Both the position numbers and the translations under genes were made by a program. A DNA stretch of 62,810 nucleotides from an uncultured Faecalibacterium sp. (GTDB lineage Bacteria; Bacillota; Clostridia; Oscillospirales; Ruminococcaceae). The notes beneath the pieces were generated by a model. That model was not told the DNA's origin. It did no database searches and was given only the letters and a program-made list of their open reading frames with translations. Position 1 is the first letter of the stretch; each line of letters begins with the position of its first letter. Shown one piece after another: positions 47,698 to 56,915 of this stretch. The stretch is taken from positions 1 to 62,810 of the forward strand of contig UQDV01000013.1 of the NCBI GenBank assembly GCA_900539945.1, in the 5' to 3' direction.

Positions 47698-48408
47698 ATG
47701 ATCCGGAAAATCATTCATATAGACGAAGAAAAATGCAACGGCTGCGGGGCCTGCGTCACCGCCTGCCACGAGGGTGCCATCGGTCTGGTGAACGGCAAGG
47801 CAAAGCTCATGCGGGACGACTACTGCGACGGCTTTGGCGACTGCCTGCCCGGCTGCCCCACCGGTGCCATCACCTTTGAGGAGCGCGAGGCAGCCGCCTA
47901 CGACGAGCAGGCCGTGCTGGAAAACAAGCAGAAAAAGGCGGCACAGGCTGCAAAACCGGCCTTCCACGGCTGCCCGGGCAGCGCCATGCGCCAGTTCCAC
48001 CGGGAGGAAAGTGCGCCTGCTGCCCCCACTGCAGCACAGCCGTCGCAGCTGCGCCAGTGGCCCTGCCAGATCAAGCTGGTGCCGGTGAACGCCCCCTATT
48101 TTGACGGGGCAAAGCTCCTGATCGCAGCCGACTGCACCGCCTACGCCTACGCCAATGTGCACGAAGAGTTCATGAAGGGCAAGATCACCCTCATCGGCTG
48201 CCCCAAGCTGGATGCTGTGGACTACAGCGAAAAGCTGACCGAGATCTTCCGCAGCAACGACATCCGGAGCGTGACGGTGCTGCGCATGGAGGTGCCCTGC
48301 TGCGGCGGGCTGGAACATGCCGCTGTGACCGCTCTGAAAAACAGCGGCAAGTTTGTGCCGTGGCAGGTGGTGACCATCTCCACCGACGGCCGCATCCTGG
48401 ACCGATAA
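47698..48408 (+). CDS. Two-[4Fe-4S] ferredoxin-domain protein
   Basis: The product is 236 aa. Two Fe-S motifs are at the N-terminus, CNGCGACVTACHEGAI near 12 and a second with CDGFGDCLPGCPTGAI near 44; the spacing of the second is changed. The C-terminal half has CPGS, ADCTAYAYAN, IGCPKLD and VPCCGG, like the iron-sulfur proteins found next to Crp/Fnr-type regulators in anaerobes. It may act in redox or NO/oxygen response. AAGGAGG precedes the ATG and a strong terminator follows. It is divergent from the regulator. Confidence 0.82.
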   Translation: MIRKIIHIDEEKCNGCGACVTACHEGAIGLVNGKAKLMRDDYCDGFGDCLPGCPTGAITFEEREAAAYDEQAVLENKQKKAAQAAKPAFHGCPGSAMRQFHREESAPAAPTAAQPSQLRQWPCQIKLVPVNAPYFDGAKLLIAADCTAYAYANVHEEFMKGKITLIGCPKLDAVDYSEKLTEIFRSNDIRSVTVLRMEVPCCGGLEHAAVTALKNSGKFVPWQVVTISTDGRILDR

Positions 48409-48415
48409 ACGCATC

Positions 48416-48454
48416 AAAAAACGGCAGACGCTTTGCAAGGCGTCTGCCGTTTTT
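48416..48454 (+). terminator. Terminator of the ferredoxin-domain gene
   Basis: AAAAACGGCAGACGC and GCGTCTGCCGTTTTT form a 15-bp stem. It can also act on the minus strand for the next gene. Confidence 0.92.
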
Positions 48455-48469
48455 GCATATCAAGGAGGT

Positions 48470-49345
48470 TCAGGAGGCGCTCTGCGTGCCGGATGCAGCG
48501 CCCTGCACGAACTGCACCACGCTCTCGACAGTCTGGCGCAGCTGTACCAGCGAAGCAATGTCGCTGTCCTGCATGCGGGAGGTGGGAGCGGTCAGAGTCG
48601 GAGCTGCCGGAGTCACGGTGCCGGTGAGCTCGGTGTGGATGCCGTGGGCCGGGATGTCCAGCAGGATGTGCACGGCGGGGGAGGCAGCCCGCAGCAGGCC
48701 GCTCTTTTCCACGCCCAGCGTCAAAACGGGGGAATCGGCGGCAGTGTCGTCAGTTTCCAGCCGGAAGTAGAGGTAGCCCTCCTTGGCGTTCTCCGGCTGC
48801 ACCTTTTTGATCTTTTTCAGGTCCAGCTGGAAGTCGCTCATGGACTGCAGACTGGTGGCGGTATCATCCACGCCCAGCAGGCTGGCCAGCTGGGTCTGGG
48901 AGATGTAGCTGCCCATATTCCATTCCGGGATCAGCACACCGGCCAGCGGATAGTTGTCGGTGATGCTGCTGCGCAGGGTGCGGTAAAGCTGCCCGGCATC
49001 GTACAGCGTCTCGTCCTTGCTGATGTACAGGCGGGTGAGGGGCTGGCTGCTGCCGCTGGCCTGCGGGTACAGCTCCAGCTGCAGGGCTTCCGGCGTATAT
49101 TGGCCGTCCACCCGGCCGGAGGTGCCGCCGAACTGCGCCAGCACCTTATATAAAGCGGGCTCTTCGGCAGCGGTGGAAGTGATCTGGTAGTCCAGCGAAA
49201 AGCTGGCTCCGCCGGCAAAGCTCTTTACGCGGCGGCTCACCAGCCCCAGCGCGACGGCGGCGGCCACTACGCACACCAGCACAAGGCACAGCACCACCAC
49301 GACCGCAGCGCGGGCACCTGTGCGTTTCTTTTTGGATGCAGCCAT
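48470..49345 (-). CDS. Membrane-anchored extracytoplasmic protein of unknown function
   Basis: The product is 291 aa from the ATG at 49345 with AAGGAGG upstream. The open frame goes on through tRNA-Ser, which cannot be coding. A basic head (KKKRTGAR) leads a transmembrane helix at about 12-36. The rest is outside, with mixed beta structure and no cysteine. It has no motif I can assign; the size and layout recall cell-envelope anchors. It is downstream of tRNA-Ser but behind that gene's terminator. Confidence 0.72.
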   Translation of the reverse strand: MAASKKKRTGARAAVVVVLCLVLVCVVAAAVALGLVSRRVKSFAGGASFSLDYQITSTAAEEPALYKVLAQFGGTSGRVDGQYTPEALQLELYPQASGSSQPLTRLYISKDETLYDAGQLYRTLRSSITDNYPLAGVLIPEWNMGSYISQTQLASLLGVDDTATSLQSMSDFQLDLKKIKKVQPENAKEGYLYFRLETDDTAADSPVLTLGVEKSGLLRAASPAVHILLDIPAHGIHTELTGTVTPAAPTLTAPTSRMQDSDIASLVQLRQTVESVVQFVQGAASGTQSAS

Positions 49346-49430
49346 AAAATGTTCCTCCTTCAGGAAAATCTTTTTTTCAGCATAGCGGAACGCAGGGCGA
49401 TTGTCAAGGACAGCGTTTTGGAATAAAACA

Positions 49431-49460
49431 AAAAACCTGAAACATCTCTGTTTCAGGTTT
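49431..49460 (-). terminator. Terminator of tRNA-Ser
   Basis: AACCTGAAAC and GTTTCAGGTT form a 10-bp perfect stem, followed by TTTTTTG on the minus strand. Confidence 0.9.
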
Positions 49461-49461
49461 C

Positions 49462-49553
49462 TGGCGGAAAGATGGGGATTCGAACCCCAGAACGCTTTTG
49501 ACACGTTACACGATTTCCAGTCGTGCGCCTTAGACCAACTCAGCCATCTTTCC
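49462..49553 (-). tRNA. tRNA-Ser (anticodon GGA)
   Basis: The 92-base gene on the minus strand has the acceptor GGAAAGA/TCTTTCC, a D-arm, an anticodon loop CTGGAAA giving GGA, the long variable arm typical of serine, a GGTTCGAATCC T-arm, and an encoded CCA end. It reads UCC and UCU codons. Confidence 0.96.
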
Positions 49554-49718
49554 ACATCTTTTGTTCTGCCTTTGGGCGGGTGCCCTTGGCGCTCCACTAT
49601 AATACCTGAAACCAGCTGTTTTGTCAAGGATTTTTTTGAAAAAGATCAGACTTTTTTCAAAATGACGTACCATCGTACTGCAAAATGACAAGAGGCGGGC
49701 AAAAGGTGTGCAGAACCC

Positions 49719-49747
49719 TTGACGGGGAGCCAAAACAAGGCTATGAT
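49719..49747 (+). promoter_or_regulatory. Promoter for the hydroxy-acid oxidase
   Basis: TTGACG at 49719-49724 and TATGAT at 49742-49747 have a 17-base spacer. Confidence 0.75.
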
Positions 49748-49817
49748 GGGGGGCAGAGAGTGCAGCAGCAGGGCATTTCCTGCCGCAGAAATGGAAAACA
49801 AGGAGGATGGACTCTGT

Positions 49818-50837
49818 ATGAACTATGCTGAAGTGCTGGCCAATGCGCGGGAGTGCATCGGCAAATACTGCAAGGCCTGCCCGGTGTGCAACGGCGTGGC
49901 CTGCAAAAACCAGATCCCCGGCCCCGGTGCCAAGGGCGTGGGCGACACGGCGATCCGCAACTATAATAAGTGGGCGGACATCCGGGTGAACATGGACACC
50001 CTGTGCGAGGGCGGCACCCCGGACACCACGCTTGAACTGTTTGGCAAGCAGTTCAAATACCCCTTCTTTGCAGGCCCGGTGGGTGCGGTGAACCTGCACT
50101 ACTCCGAGACCTACACCGATATGACCTATAACGACGTGCTGGTACGCGCCTGCGCCGAGAACGGCATTGCCGCCTTTACCGGTGACGGCACCAACCCCAC
50201 CGTGATGGAGATGGCCACCAAGGCCATCGGTGCGGCGGGCGGCTGCGGTGTGCCTACCATCAAGCCCTGGAACATCGACACCATCCGGGAGAAGATGGCC
50301 CAGGCCAAGGCCAGCGGCTGCTTTGCCGTGGCCATGGACGTGGATGCAGCAGGCCTGCCCTTCCTCAAGAACATGACCCCGCCGGCCGGCAGCAAGAGCG
50401 TGGAAGAGCTGGCCGAGATCGTGAAGCTGGCCGAGCGGCCCTTCATCGTCAAGGGTGTGATGACCGTCAAGGGTGCTTTGAAGGCCAGGGAGGCCGGTGC
50501 CGCCGCCATCGTGGTGTCCAACCACGGCGGCCGTGTGCTGGATCAGTGCCCCGCCACCGCTGAAGTCCTGCCGGAGATCGCTGCAGCCCTCAAGGGCACC
50601 AGCGTGAAGATCCTGGTGGACGGCGGCATCCGCACCGGTGTGGATGTGTTCAAGGCACTGGCCCTGGGCGCCGATGGCGTGCTGATCTGCCGCCCCTTTG
50701 TCACGGCCGTGTACGGCGGCGGCGAGGAAGGCGTGAAGTGCTACATCGACAAGCTGGCCGGGGAACTGGCCGACACCATGCAGATGTGCGGCGCTCACAG
50801 TCTGGCAGAGATCACCCCCGATATGGTGCGCGTATAA
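49818..50837 (+). CDS. FMN-dependent alpha-hydroxy-acid oxidising protein
   Basis: The product is 339 aa from the ATG at 49818, 11 bases after AGGAGG. It is an FMN TIM-barrel of the lactate oxidase/glycolate oxidase group. Marks are FAGPVGAVN near 78, VSNHGGRVLDQCPAT near 233 with the active-site His, and DGGIRTGVDVFKALALGAD near 272. The N-terminus carries a cysteine cluster, CIGKYCKACPVCNGVACK, found in clostridial members; it may hold an Fe-S cluster or metal. In an anaerobe it more likely acts as a dehydrogenase than an oxygen-using oxidase. Confidence 0.88.
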   Translation: MNYAEVLANARECIGKYCKACPVCNGVACKNQIPGPGAKGVGDTAIRNYNKWADIRVNMDTLCEGGTPDTTLELFGKQFKYPFFAGPVGAVNLHYSETYTDMTYNDVLVRACAENGIAAFTGDGTNPTVMEMATKAIGAAGGCGVPTIKPWNIDTIREKMAQAKASGCFAVAMDVDAAGLPFLKNMTPPAGSKSVEELAEIVKLAERPFIVKGVMTVKGALKAREAGAAAIVVSNHGGRVLDQCPATAEVLPEIAAALKGTSVKILVDGGIRTGVDVFKALALGADGVLICRPFVTAVYGGGEEGVKCYIDKLAGELADTMQMCGAHSLAEITPDMVRV

Positions 50838-50855
50838 AACCGAAGAAAAACGGGA

Positions 50856-50897
50856 AAAGCCGGAGCATGCCTGCGGGTGTGCCCCGGCTTTGTTAAA
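50856..50897 (+). terminator. Terminator of the hydroxy-acid oxidase gene
   Basis: AAAGCCGG and CCGGCTTT pair around a long inner stem and are followed by GTTAAATTTTG. Confidence 0.75.
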
Positions 50898-50933
50898 TTT
50901 TGTTGAAAAGATGGATGTACGAAATTTGGACGC

Positions 50934-50962
50934 TTGTGTATTGCCCAAAAATGCGCTACACT
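50934..50962 (+). promoter_or_regulatory. Promoter for the export operon
   Basis: TTGTGT at 50934-50939 and TACACT at 50957-50962 have a 17-base spacer. Confidence 0.65.
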
Positions 50963-51031
50963 ACAATCAACTGAACCGTAAACCGGATGCCTGCAGGCGG
51001 GAGTGCCGCCTGCTCATTTTTAGGAGGATCT

Positions 51032-52819
51032 ATGAAAAAGAAAACCGAGCAGAATGCTGCGGGAGCGCCGCAGACGGGGAAAACGGCCGGTGCCGGAGCA
51101 GCCGGGTTCCTGAAAAAGAACTGGAAGTGGCTGGTCCCGGTGGCCTGCGTGGCCGTGCTGGGCGGTGTGTGGCTGCTCAAGCCCAAGGCCGACAAGCCTG
51201 CCAGCGTGGATACCAGCTATGTGGAGACCGCGCCGGAACAGCGGGACCTCGTCAATGCCCTGAGCGGCACCGGCACCCTGAAGCCGGCGAATACTTATAA
51301 TGTCAAGTCGCTGGTGTCCGGCAAGGTGCTGACCTGCAGCTTTGAGGAAGGCGACAACGTGGAAGAGGGCGATGTGCTCTACACCGTGGACTCCTCCGAC
51401 GCTACCACCAAGGTGGAGCAGGCGGGCATCACCCTGCAGCAGGCCCAGCGCAACTACGACAAGACGGTGGACCGCCAGTATGTGCGCGCGGAAGTGGCCG
51501 GTGTCGTGAGCAGCCTGAAGGTCGCCAAGGGCGACGAGGTGACCAGCGGCCAGGAAGTGGCCGTGATTCGCGACAACTCCAAGATGACACTGGCACTGGA
51601 GTTCCCGGCGGCAGACGCAGCCGGTTTCTCGGTGGGGCAGAGCGCGGACGTGACGCTGGACGGTACCTTTGAGACCATGACCGGCACCATTACCGCCGTC
51701 ACCGGCACCGATGCCCTGAGCACCGGCAACCTGCTCACCCGCACCGTGACCATCTCGGTGCGCAACGCGGGCGGCCTGACCACCGCCCAGGCGGCCACCG
51801 CTACCGTGAACGGCGTGAGCTCCATCGGCGCGGCCACCTTCCAGTATCAGGCCGAGCGCACCCTGACGACGCTGGCCGCCGGTACGGTCACCGCCATCCA
51901 TGCACGCGAGGGCGACAGCGTGAACAAGGACGACATCGTGCTGCAGATCAGCGGTGACGACCTGAGCGAGTCCATCCAGTCTGCCTCCGAGACCCTGCGT
52001 GGGGCCGAGCTGTCCATGCAGAGCACCCAGGACACCATGAACAACTACACCATCACCTCGCCCATCAGCGGCACCATCATCGAAAAGGCCGCCAAGGTGG
52101 GCGATGCCCTGAGCACCGGCAGCGACCTGTGCACCATCTACGATCTGAGCTACCTGGAAATGACCATCAATGTGGACGAGCTGCAGGTCAGCAGCCTGTC
52201 GGTGGGGCAGACCGTGCAGGTCACCGCCGACGCCGTGCAGGACAGGACCTATGAGGGCGTTGTGACCCGCGTGTCCATGAAGGGCGACACCAGCGGCGGC
52301 ACCACCACCTACCCGGTCACCGTGCGCATCGACGAGACCGACGGCCTGCGCCCCGGCATGAACGCCAACGCGGAGATCGTGGTGGCCCAGGCCAAGAACG
52401 CACTGGCGGTGCCCAACGCAGCCGTGGTGCGGGGCAGCTATGTGCTGGTGACCCAGGACTCTCCCAGTGCGGTCAACGCAGACCCGGACATGGTCGCACC
52501 GGACGGCTTTGTGTACGTCAAGGTCAAGCTGGGCGTCAGTGACAGCGATTACACCCAGGTTGTCAGCGGCCTGACCGCGCAGGACACCGTGGGCTACGAC
52601 CCCAGCTCGGTGAGCAGCGATACCTATTACGACAACGGCGGTTATGAGTACACGACCGACGGCACCACCGACACGACGGGCGGCGAGACCACCGACGGCA
52701 CGGCCGATGGGGAAGGTGCAGAAAGCACCGTGACCGAGGAACCGGCCGTTGACGAGCCGGTGGACGCCGGAAATGACGGCGAAGTGATCGGCGAGGCCGA
52801 CGGCGTGATCCTGACCTGA
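51032..52819 (+). CDS. MacA-like membrane-fusion/adaptor protein (HlyD family)
   Basis: The product is 595 aa from the ATG at 51032 (TAGGAGG upstream). A basic head is followed by one membrane helix (about 30-50). The extracellular part has two lipoyl-like half motifs, a beta-barrel domain and a membrane-proximal domain. SGKVLTCSFEEGDNVEEGD, ITSPISGTIIEKAAKVGD and LRPGMNANAEI are typical of RND-type adaptors. A Thr/Asp/Glu-rich tail of about 80 residues ends it. It is the first gene of an adaptor-ATPase-permease operon. In Gram-positive cells such units export peptides or drugs. Confidence 0.9.
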   Translation: MKKKTEQNAAGAPQTGKTAGAGAAGFLKKNWKWLVPVACVAVLGGVWLLKPKADKPASVDTSYVETAPEQRDLVNALSGTGTLKPANTYNVKSLVSGKVLTCSFEEGDNVEEGDVLYTVDSSDATTKVEQAGITLQQAQRNYDKTVDRQYVRAEVAGVVSSLKVAKGDEVTSGQEVAVIRDNSKMTLALEFPAADAAGFSVGQSADVTLDGTFETMTGTITAVTGTDALSTGNLLTRTVTISVRNAGGLTTAQAATATVNGVSSIGAATFQYQAERTLTTLAAGTVTAIHAREGDSVNKDDIVLQISGDDLSESIQSASETLRGAELSMQSTQDTMNNYTITSPISGTIIEKAAKVGDALSTGSDLCTIYDLSYLEMTINVDELQVSSLSVGQTVQVTADAVQDRTYEGVVTRVSMKGDTSGGTTTYPVTVRIDETDGLRPGMNANAEIVVAQAKNALAVPNAAVVRGSYVLVTQDSPSAVNADPDMVAPDGFVYVKVKLGVSDSDYTQVVSGLTAQDTVGYDPSSVSSDTYYDNGGYEYTTDGTTDTTGGETTDGTADGEGAESTVTEEPAVDEPVDAGNDGEVIGEADGVILT

Positions 52820-52832
52820 CACGGAGGAATGC

Positions 52833-53582
52833 ATGAGCGCTCTGATCGAATTTGAAGAGGTCTGCAAGTATTACCAGATGGGCGACACCACGGTAAAGGC
52901 CGCAGACCACATTACCATGAAGATCGACAAAGGCGAGTTCGTGGCCATCGTGGGCCAGTCCGGCTCCGGCAAGTCCACCTGCATGAACATCATCGGCTGT
53001 CTGGACGTGCCTACCCACGGGGTGTACCGGCTCAACGGCCGGGACGTGGGCAAGATGAACCGCAACGAGCTGGCGGCGGTCCGCAACGAGATGCTGGGCT
53101 TCATCTTCCAGCAGTACAATCTGCTGCCCCGGCTGAACCTGATGGAAAACGTGGAGGTGCCGCTGGTGTATGCGGGCGTCTCCCGCGCCGAGCGGCACGC
53201 CCGTGCCCGTGAGGTATTGGAGCAGGTGGGCCTGGGCGACAAACTGAAAAACCGGCCCAACCAGCTTTCCGGCGGCCAGCAGCAGCGTGTGTCCATTGCG
53301 CGGGCACTGGTGCGCAACCCGCCGGTGATCCTGGCCGACGAGCCCACCGGTGCACTGGACTCCCACACCGGCCGCGAGGTGCTGGGGCTTTTGCAGCAGC
53401 TGCACAAGCAGGGACATACCGTGGTGCTGATCACCCACGACAACTCCATTGCCGTGCAGGCCGACCGCATCATCCGGCTGGAGGACGGCCGGGTGGTCTA
53501 CGACGGCGACTCTCACGCACCGGAGGCCATGGTGCAGCCCACTCTGCTGCCCGAAACGCCGGAAAAGGAGGGACAGGCATGA
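52833..53582 (+). CDS. MacB-like ABC transporter ATPase
   Basis: The product is 249 aa. Walker [11 protein letters not shown] is near 39, Q-loop QQYNLLPRL near 91, signature LSGGQQQR near 145 and Walker [14 protein letters not shown] near 165, with a His switch in LITHDNS. It belongs to the LolD/MacB family, which powers mechanotransmission rather than a membrane channel. ACGGAGG precedes the ATG. Its stop overlaps the permease ATG by four bases (ATGA). Confidence 0.94.
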   Translation: MSALIEFEEVCKYYQMGDTTVKAADHITMKIDKGEFVAIVGQSGSGKSTCMNIIGCLDVPTHGVYRLNGRDVGKMNRNELAAVRNEMLGFIFQQYNLLPRLNLMENVEVPLVYAGVSRAERHARAREVLEQVGLGDKLKNRPNQLSGGQQQRVSIARALVRNPPVILADEPTGALDSHTGREVLGLLQQLHKQGHTVVLITHDNSIAVQADRIIRLEDGRVVYDGDSHAPEAMVQPTLLPETPEKEGQA

Positions 53583-54790
53583 TCATTGAGACCTTCCGGC
53601 AGGCCATCCAGAACGTGTGGAGCAACAAGCTGCGCACCTTCCTGACCATGCTGGGCATTATCATCGGCGTGATGGCGGTCATCGTCATCGTGGGTCTGGG
53701 CAACGGTATGACCAAGAGCATGCGGGATAGTTTTTCCGCGCTGGGCACCAACACTCTGAGCATTCAGGTTTGGGGCTACGGCTCCCGCACCGTACCGGTG
53801 GGCGATATGTACGACATCTGCCAGCGGCACTCCGACCTGATCAAGGCAGTGTCGCCCCAGATCGAATTCAGCGGCAAAGCCAGCGGTACGCTGAAGATTG
53901 GCACCACCAGTTACCGCTGGTCCAACATCAGCGGTGTGGACGAGAGCTACACCGAAATGAAAAATTACCAGATCGCACAGGGACGCGGCCTGCAGTACAT
54001 GGATATGCAGGACAACAAGCAGGTCTGCATCATTGGCGATTACCTGAACCGGGTGGCTTTTGGCGGCAACGGTGTGGGGCAGACGCTCAAGATCGGTGCC
54101 AACAAGTTCCGCATTGTGGGCGTGCTGGCGGCCAAGGTCAGCAACCCCACCATGCAGCAAGGCAGCGACGACGACTGCGTCTACCTGCCCTACACCACCG
54201 TGATGCGGCTTTCCAGCCAGAGTGCGGTGAATAACTACACGGCTGTGATGACGGACGAAAACTTTGCCAACGAGGCCAAAACCACGATGGAAGAGGAGCT
54301 GCAGAAGATCCTCAAGACCGAAAACGGCTACTATGTGTACAGCGCCAGCGAGTGGCTGGAGGAAATGAACAAGATGATCAACATGGTCATCGTGGTGCTC
54401 ACCGGCATTGCCAGCATCTCGCTGCTGGTGGGCGGCATCGGCATCATGAACATCATGCTGGTGTCGGTGACCGAGCGCACCCGTGAGATCGGCATCCGCA
54501 AGGCACTGGGGGCCAAGGAGCGCACCATTTTGGCGCAGTTCGTGGTGGAAGCTGCCACCACCTCGGCGCTGGGCGGTGTGCTGGGCATCGCACTGGGCTA
54601 TGCGGTGAGCATGGCGGCCAACAAGGTGCTGCCCATGTTCATGAGCGATACCACCATCACGGTGAGCCCGTCGTTCAACTCCATCGTGGTGGCCTTTGGC
54701 ATCTCGGTGGGCATCGGTGTGCTGTTCGGCTATCTGCCGGCCCGGCGCGCGGCACGTCTCAATCCCATCGAGGCGCTGCGCTACGACTGA
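53579..54790 (+). CDS. MacB-like ABC transporter permease (FtsX family)
   Basis: The product is 403 aa. One membrane helix near 20-42 is followed by a large extracellular MacB_PCD domain (about 45-245), then three helices near 275, 325 and 365. VGGIGIMNIMLVSVTERTREIGIRKALGA near 283 is diagnostic. With the upstream ATPase and adaptor it forms a full export unit. The substrate is not shown by the sequence. An SLH protein follows 22 bases later. Confidence 0.94.
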   Translation: MIIETFRQAIQNVWSNKLRTFLTMLGIIIGVMAVIVIVGLGNGMTKSMRDSFSALGTNTLSIQVWGYGSRTVPVGDMYDICQRHSDLIKAVSPQIEFSGKASGTLKIGTTSYRWSNISGVDESYTEMKNYQIAQGRGLQYMDMQDNKQVCIIGDYLNRVAFGGNGVGQTLKIGANKFRIVGVLAAKVSNPTMQQGSDDDCVYLPYTTVMRLSSQSAVNNYTAVMTDENFANEAKTTMEEELQKILKTENGYYVYSASEWLEEMNKMINMVIVVLTGIASISLLVGGIGIMNIMLVSVTERTREIGIRKALGAKERTILAQFVVEAATTSALGGVLGIALGYAVSMAANKVLPMFMSDTTITVSPSFNSIVVAFGISVGIGVLFGYLPARRAARLNPIEALRYD

Positions 54791-54812
54791 GCCCGAAGAA
54801 AGGGGAATACCT

Positions 54813-56915
54813 ATGAAAAAACGTTTTCTCGCACTTTTGCTGGCGGTGAGCATGGCGGTGTCCATGCTGGCCATGTCGGCGGCTGCGCTGGGCAGCGCCA
54901 GCAACACGGCCGTGCAGACGGCCATCACGCTGGGCGGTATGGACGCCGGGCAGACCGGCAGCCTGGACGCCGCCGTCACCCGCGGGGCCTTTGCCCGCAT
55001 GCTGGTGGCGTTCTCGGCGTACCGGGAGAGCGCAGCCTCCCAGGGGGCTGTGGGCACCCTGTATAAGGATGTGCCCGGCTCTTCGCAGTGGGCACCCTAC
55101 ATCCGCATTGCGGTGCAGCAGGGCTGGATGAACGGCTACACGGACGGCACCTTCCGCCCGGACAACGCCGTCACGCTGGAAGAAGCCTGCACGGCCGTGC
55201 TCAAGCTGCTGGGCTACAAGATGACAGATCTGAACGGTGCCTTCCCGGCGGCGCAGCTGAACAAGGCTCAGGAACTGGGCCTGCGCAGCCAGCTGAACAG
55301 GGCACAGGGCCAGACCATGACCTACGAGGACTGCGCTGTGCTGCTGTACAACGCCCTCACGGCCAACACGGCCTCCGGCGGAGCCTATGGCAGCACCCTG
55401 GGCTTTACCGTGGCAAATGGTCAGGTGGACACCTCCACGGTGCTGCTCAGCAGCCTGAAGGGACCCTTTGTGGCGTCGGAGGGCACCCAGCTGCCCTTTG
55501 CACCGGTGAGCGTGTACCGCAACGACAAGGTGTCGGAGTCCGGCGAACTGAACAAATACGATGTGTATTATTACAGCGAGAGTCTGCAGACGGTATGGAT
55601 CTATACCCGCCGCGCCGCAGGCCGCATCACAGCAGTTTCGCCCAGCGCCAGCGCTCCCACGGCGGTGACCGTGGCCGGTACCAGCTACCAGCTGGGCAGC
55701 TCGGCGGTGGCGTCCAAGATCTCGTCCCTGAACGGCGGCGGCGTGGGCGAAGTGGTCACCCTGCTGCTGGGCATGGACAATGAGGTGGCAGATGTGGTCA
55801 CCGGCGAAGAGGCCGACAGCGTGTTCTACGGCGTGGTGCAGACGGCCACCCGCTCCCTTGTGGAGGACAACGGTGCCGACGTGCTGCAGCGCGTAGCAGT
55901 GATGTGCACCGACGGCATCACCCGCACCGTGAATGTGGACAAAAGCCTGAACTACCCCGCCGGCTGGATGGTGCGCATCGACGTGACGCCGGAAGGCGAG
56001 AACGTGACCGCTATTGAAAACCGGACCATCAGCGGCACGGTGAGCGCAGACGCCACCATGCTGGGCGACCATAAACTGGCAGACGACGTGCAGATCTTGG
56101 ATACGACTACGGAGGGTGTGGCTGGGACGGTTCGTCCCAGCCGCCTATCCGGGACGAAACTGAACATGCTGAATGTCCGCTACTATACGCTTAACGACAA
56201 CGGCGAGATCGACCGGCTGATCCTCAACGATGTCACCGGCGACCTGTGGAAGTACGGCGTGCTGGATGATATCCGCAACATTGCGGCCAACCTGCCCTCC
56301 ACCAAGACCCCTGCCACTGCAGGGGATTCTGAGGGCGAAGGCTCTGATGGGACCAACCAGGTGCTGAAGGACCTGCGGAGCGTGCTGGTGCCTACCACCA
56401 GCGAGATCCTGTGGGGCGTCATCAACGGCGATATCCTCCAGACTGTGTGGAATAAGGTCACCAGCAGCACCGGCTCCCTGGTGAGCATCGGCGTCAAACA
56501 GCTGGCTAAGGTGGTAGGGGAGCCTTATGGTACCATCCTGAACTATGTGGGCGGCGGTGCCACCTATGTGTGCTATGTCAATGGACAGCTTACCAGCTAC
56601 ACCACCTCCATCAAATACCCGGTGCTGGCCGGCGGCCTGGCCGTGCGGCAGGAAGTGAACGGTTCGGTGAAGGCCATGGTGCAGCTGATGCCCATGAAGA
56701 TCGACAAGGTGGGTGCCGCGTCGGTGCTGTCCGGTTCCACCCGCTATGAGGTAGCGGACAATGCCCAGGTGTACCTGTGGTACAAGGGCCAGTATTACGC
56801 CACGAAGCTGGCCGAGGTGAACTCGGACGCTTACTACCTCACCGGCTGGTACGACAACTTTGGCTGCGCCGCGGGCAAGCGCGTCCGCGTGATCGTGGCC
56901 GTGAAGAAGGACTGA
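54813..56915 (+). CDS. S-layer homology (SLH) domain secreted protein
   Basis: The product is 700 aa from the ATG at 54813 with AAAGGGG upstream. A signal peptide covers about residues 1-27. An SLH module, DVPGSSQWAPYIRIAVQQGW...GYTDGTFRPDNAVTLEEA near 85-140, should attach it to the cell wall. The rest is beta-rich with no assigned domain. A 10-bp perfect hairpin lies in the coding sequence at 56120-56142, in a stretch of unusual codons. It is co-transcribed with the export unit, so it may be the exported substrate or an accessory. Confidence 0.85.
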   Translation: MKKRFLALLLAVSMAVSMLAMSAAALGSASNTAVQTAITLGGMDAGQTGSLDAAVTRGAFARMLVAFSAYRESAASQGAVGTLYKDVPGSSQWAPYIRIAVQQGWMNGYTDGTFRPDNAVTLEEACTAVLKLLGYKMTDLNGAFPAAQLNKAQELGLRSQLNRAQGQTMTYEDCAVLLYNALTANTASGGAYGSTLGFTVANGQVDTSTVLLSSLKGPFVASEGTQLPFAPVSVYRNDKVSESGELNKYDVYYYSESLQTVWIYTRRAAGRITAVSPSASAPTAVTVAGTSYQLGSSAVASKISSLNGGGVGEVVTLLLGMDNEVADVVTGEEADSVFYGVVQTATRSLVEDNGADVLQRVAVMCTDGITRTVNVDKSLNYPAGWMVRIDVTPEGENVTAIENRTISGTVSADATMLGDHKLADDVQILDTTTEGVAGTVRPSRLSGTKLNMLNVRYYTLNDNGEIDRLILNDVTGDLWKYGVLDDIRNIAANLPSTKTPATAGDSEGEGSDGTNQVLKDLRSVLVPTTSEILWGVINGDILQTVWNKVTSSTGSLVSIGVKQLAKVVGEPYGTILNYVGGGATYVCYVNGQLTSYTTSIKYPVLAGGLAVRQEVNGSVKAMVQLMPMKIDKVGAASVLSGSTRYEVADNAQVYLWYKGQYYATKLAEVNSDAYYLTGWYDNFGCAAGKRVRVIVAVKKD
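56120..56142 (+). other. Perfect hairpin inside the SLH coding sequence
   Basis: GGCTGGGACG and CGTCCCAGCC form a 10-bp perfect stem around GTT. Codons here (CTA, GGG, TCC, AAA) differ from the rest of the gene, which suggests an in-frame insertion. Confidence 0.6.

Noticed and set aside
48470..49627. A 385-aa version of the membrane protein starting upstream of tRNA-Ser
   Set aside because: The frame runs through an intact tRNA gene and its terminator. The ATG at 49345 with AAGGAGG gives a sensible start.
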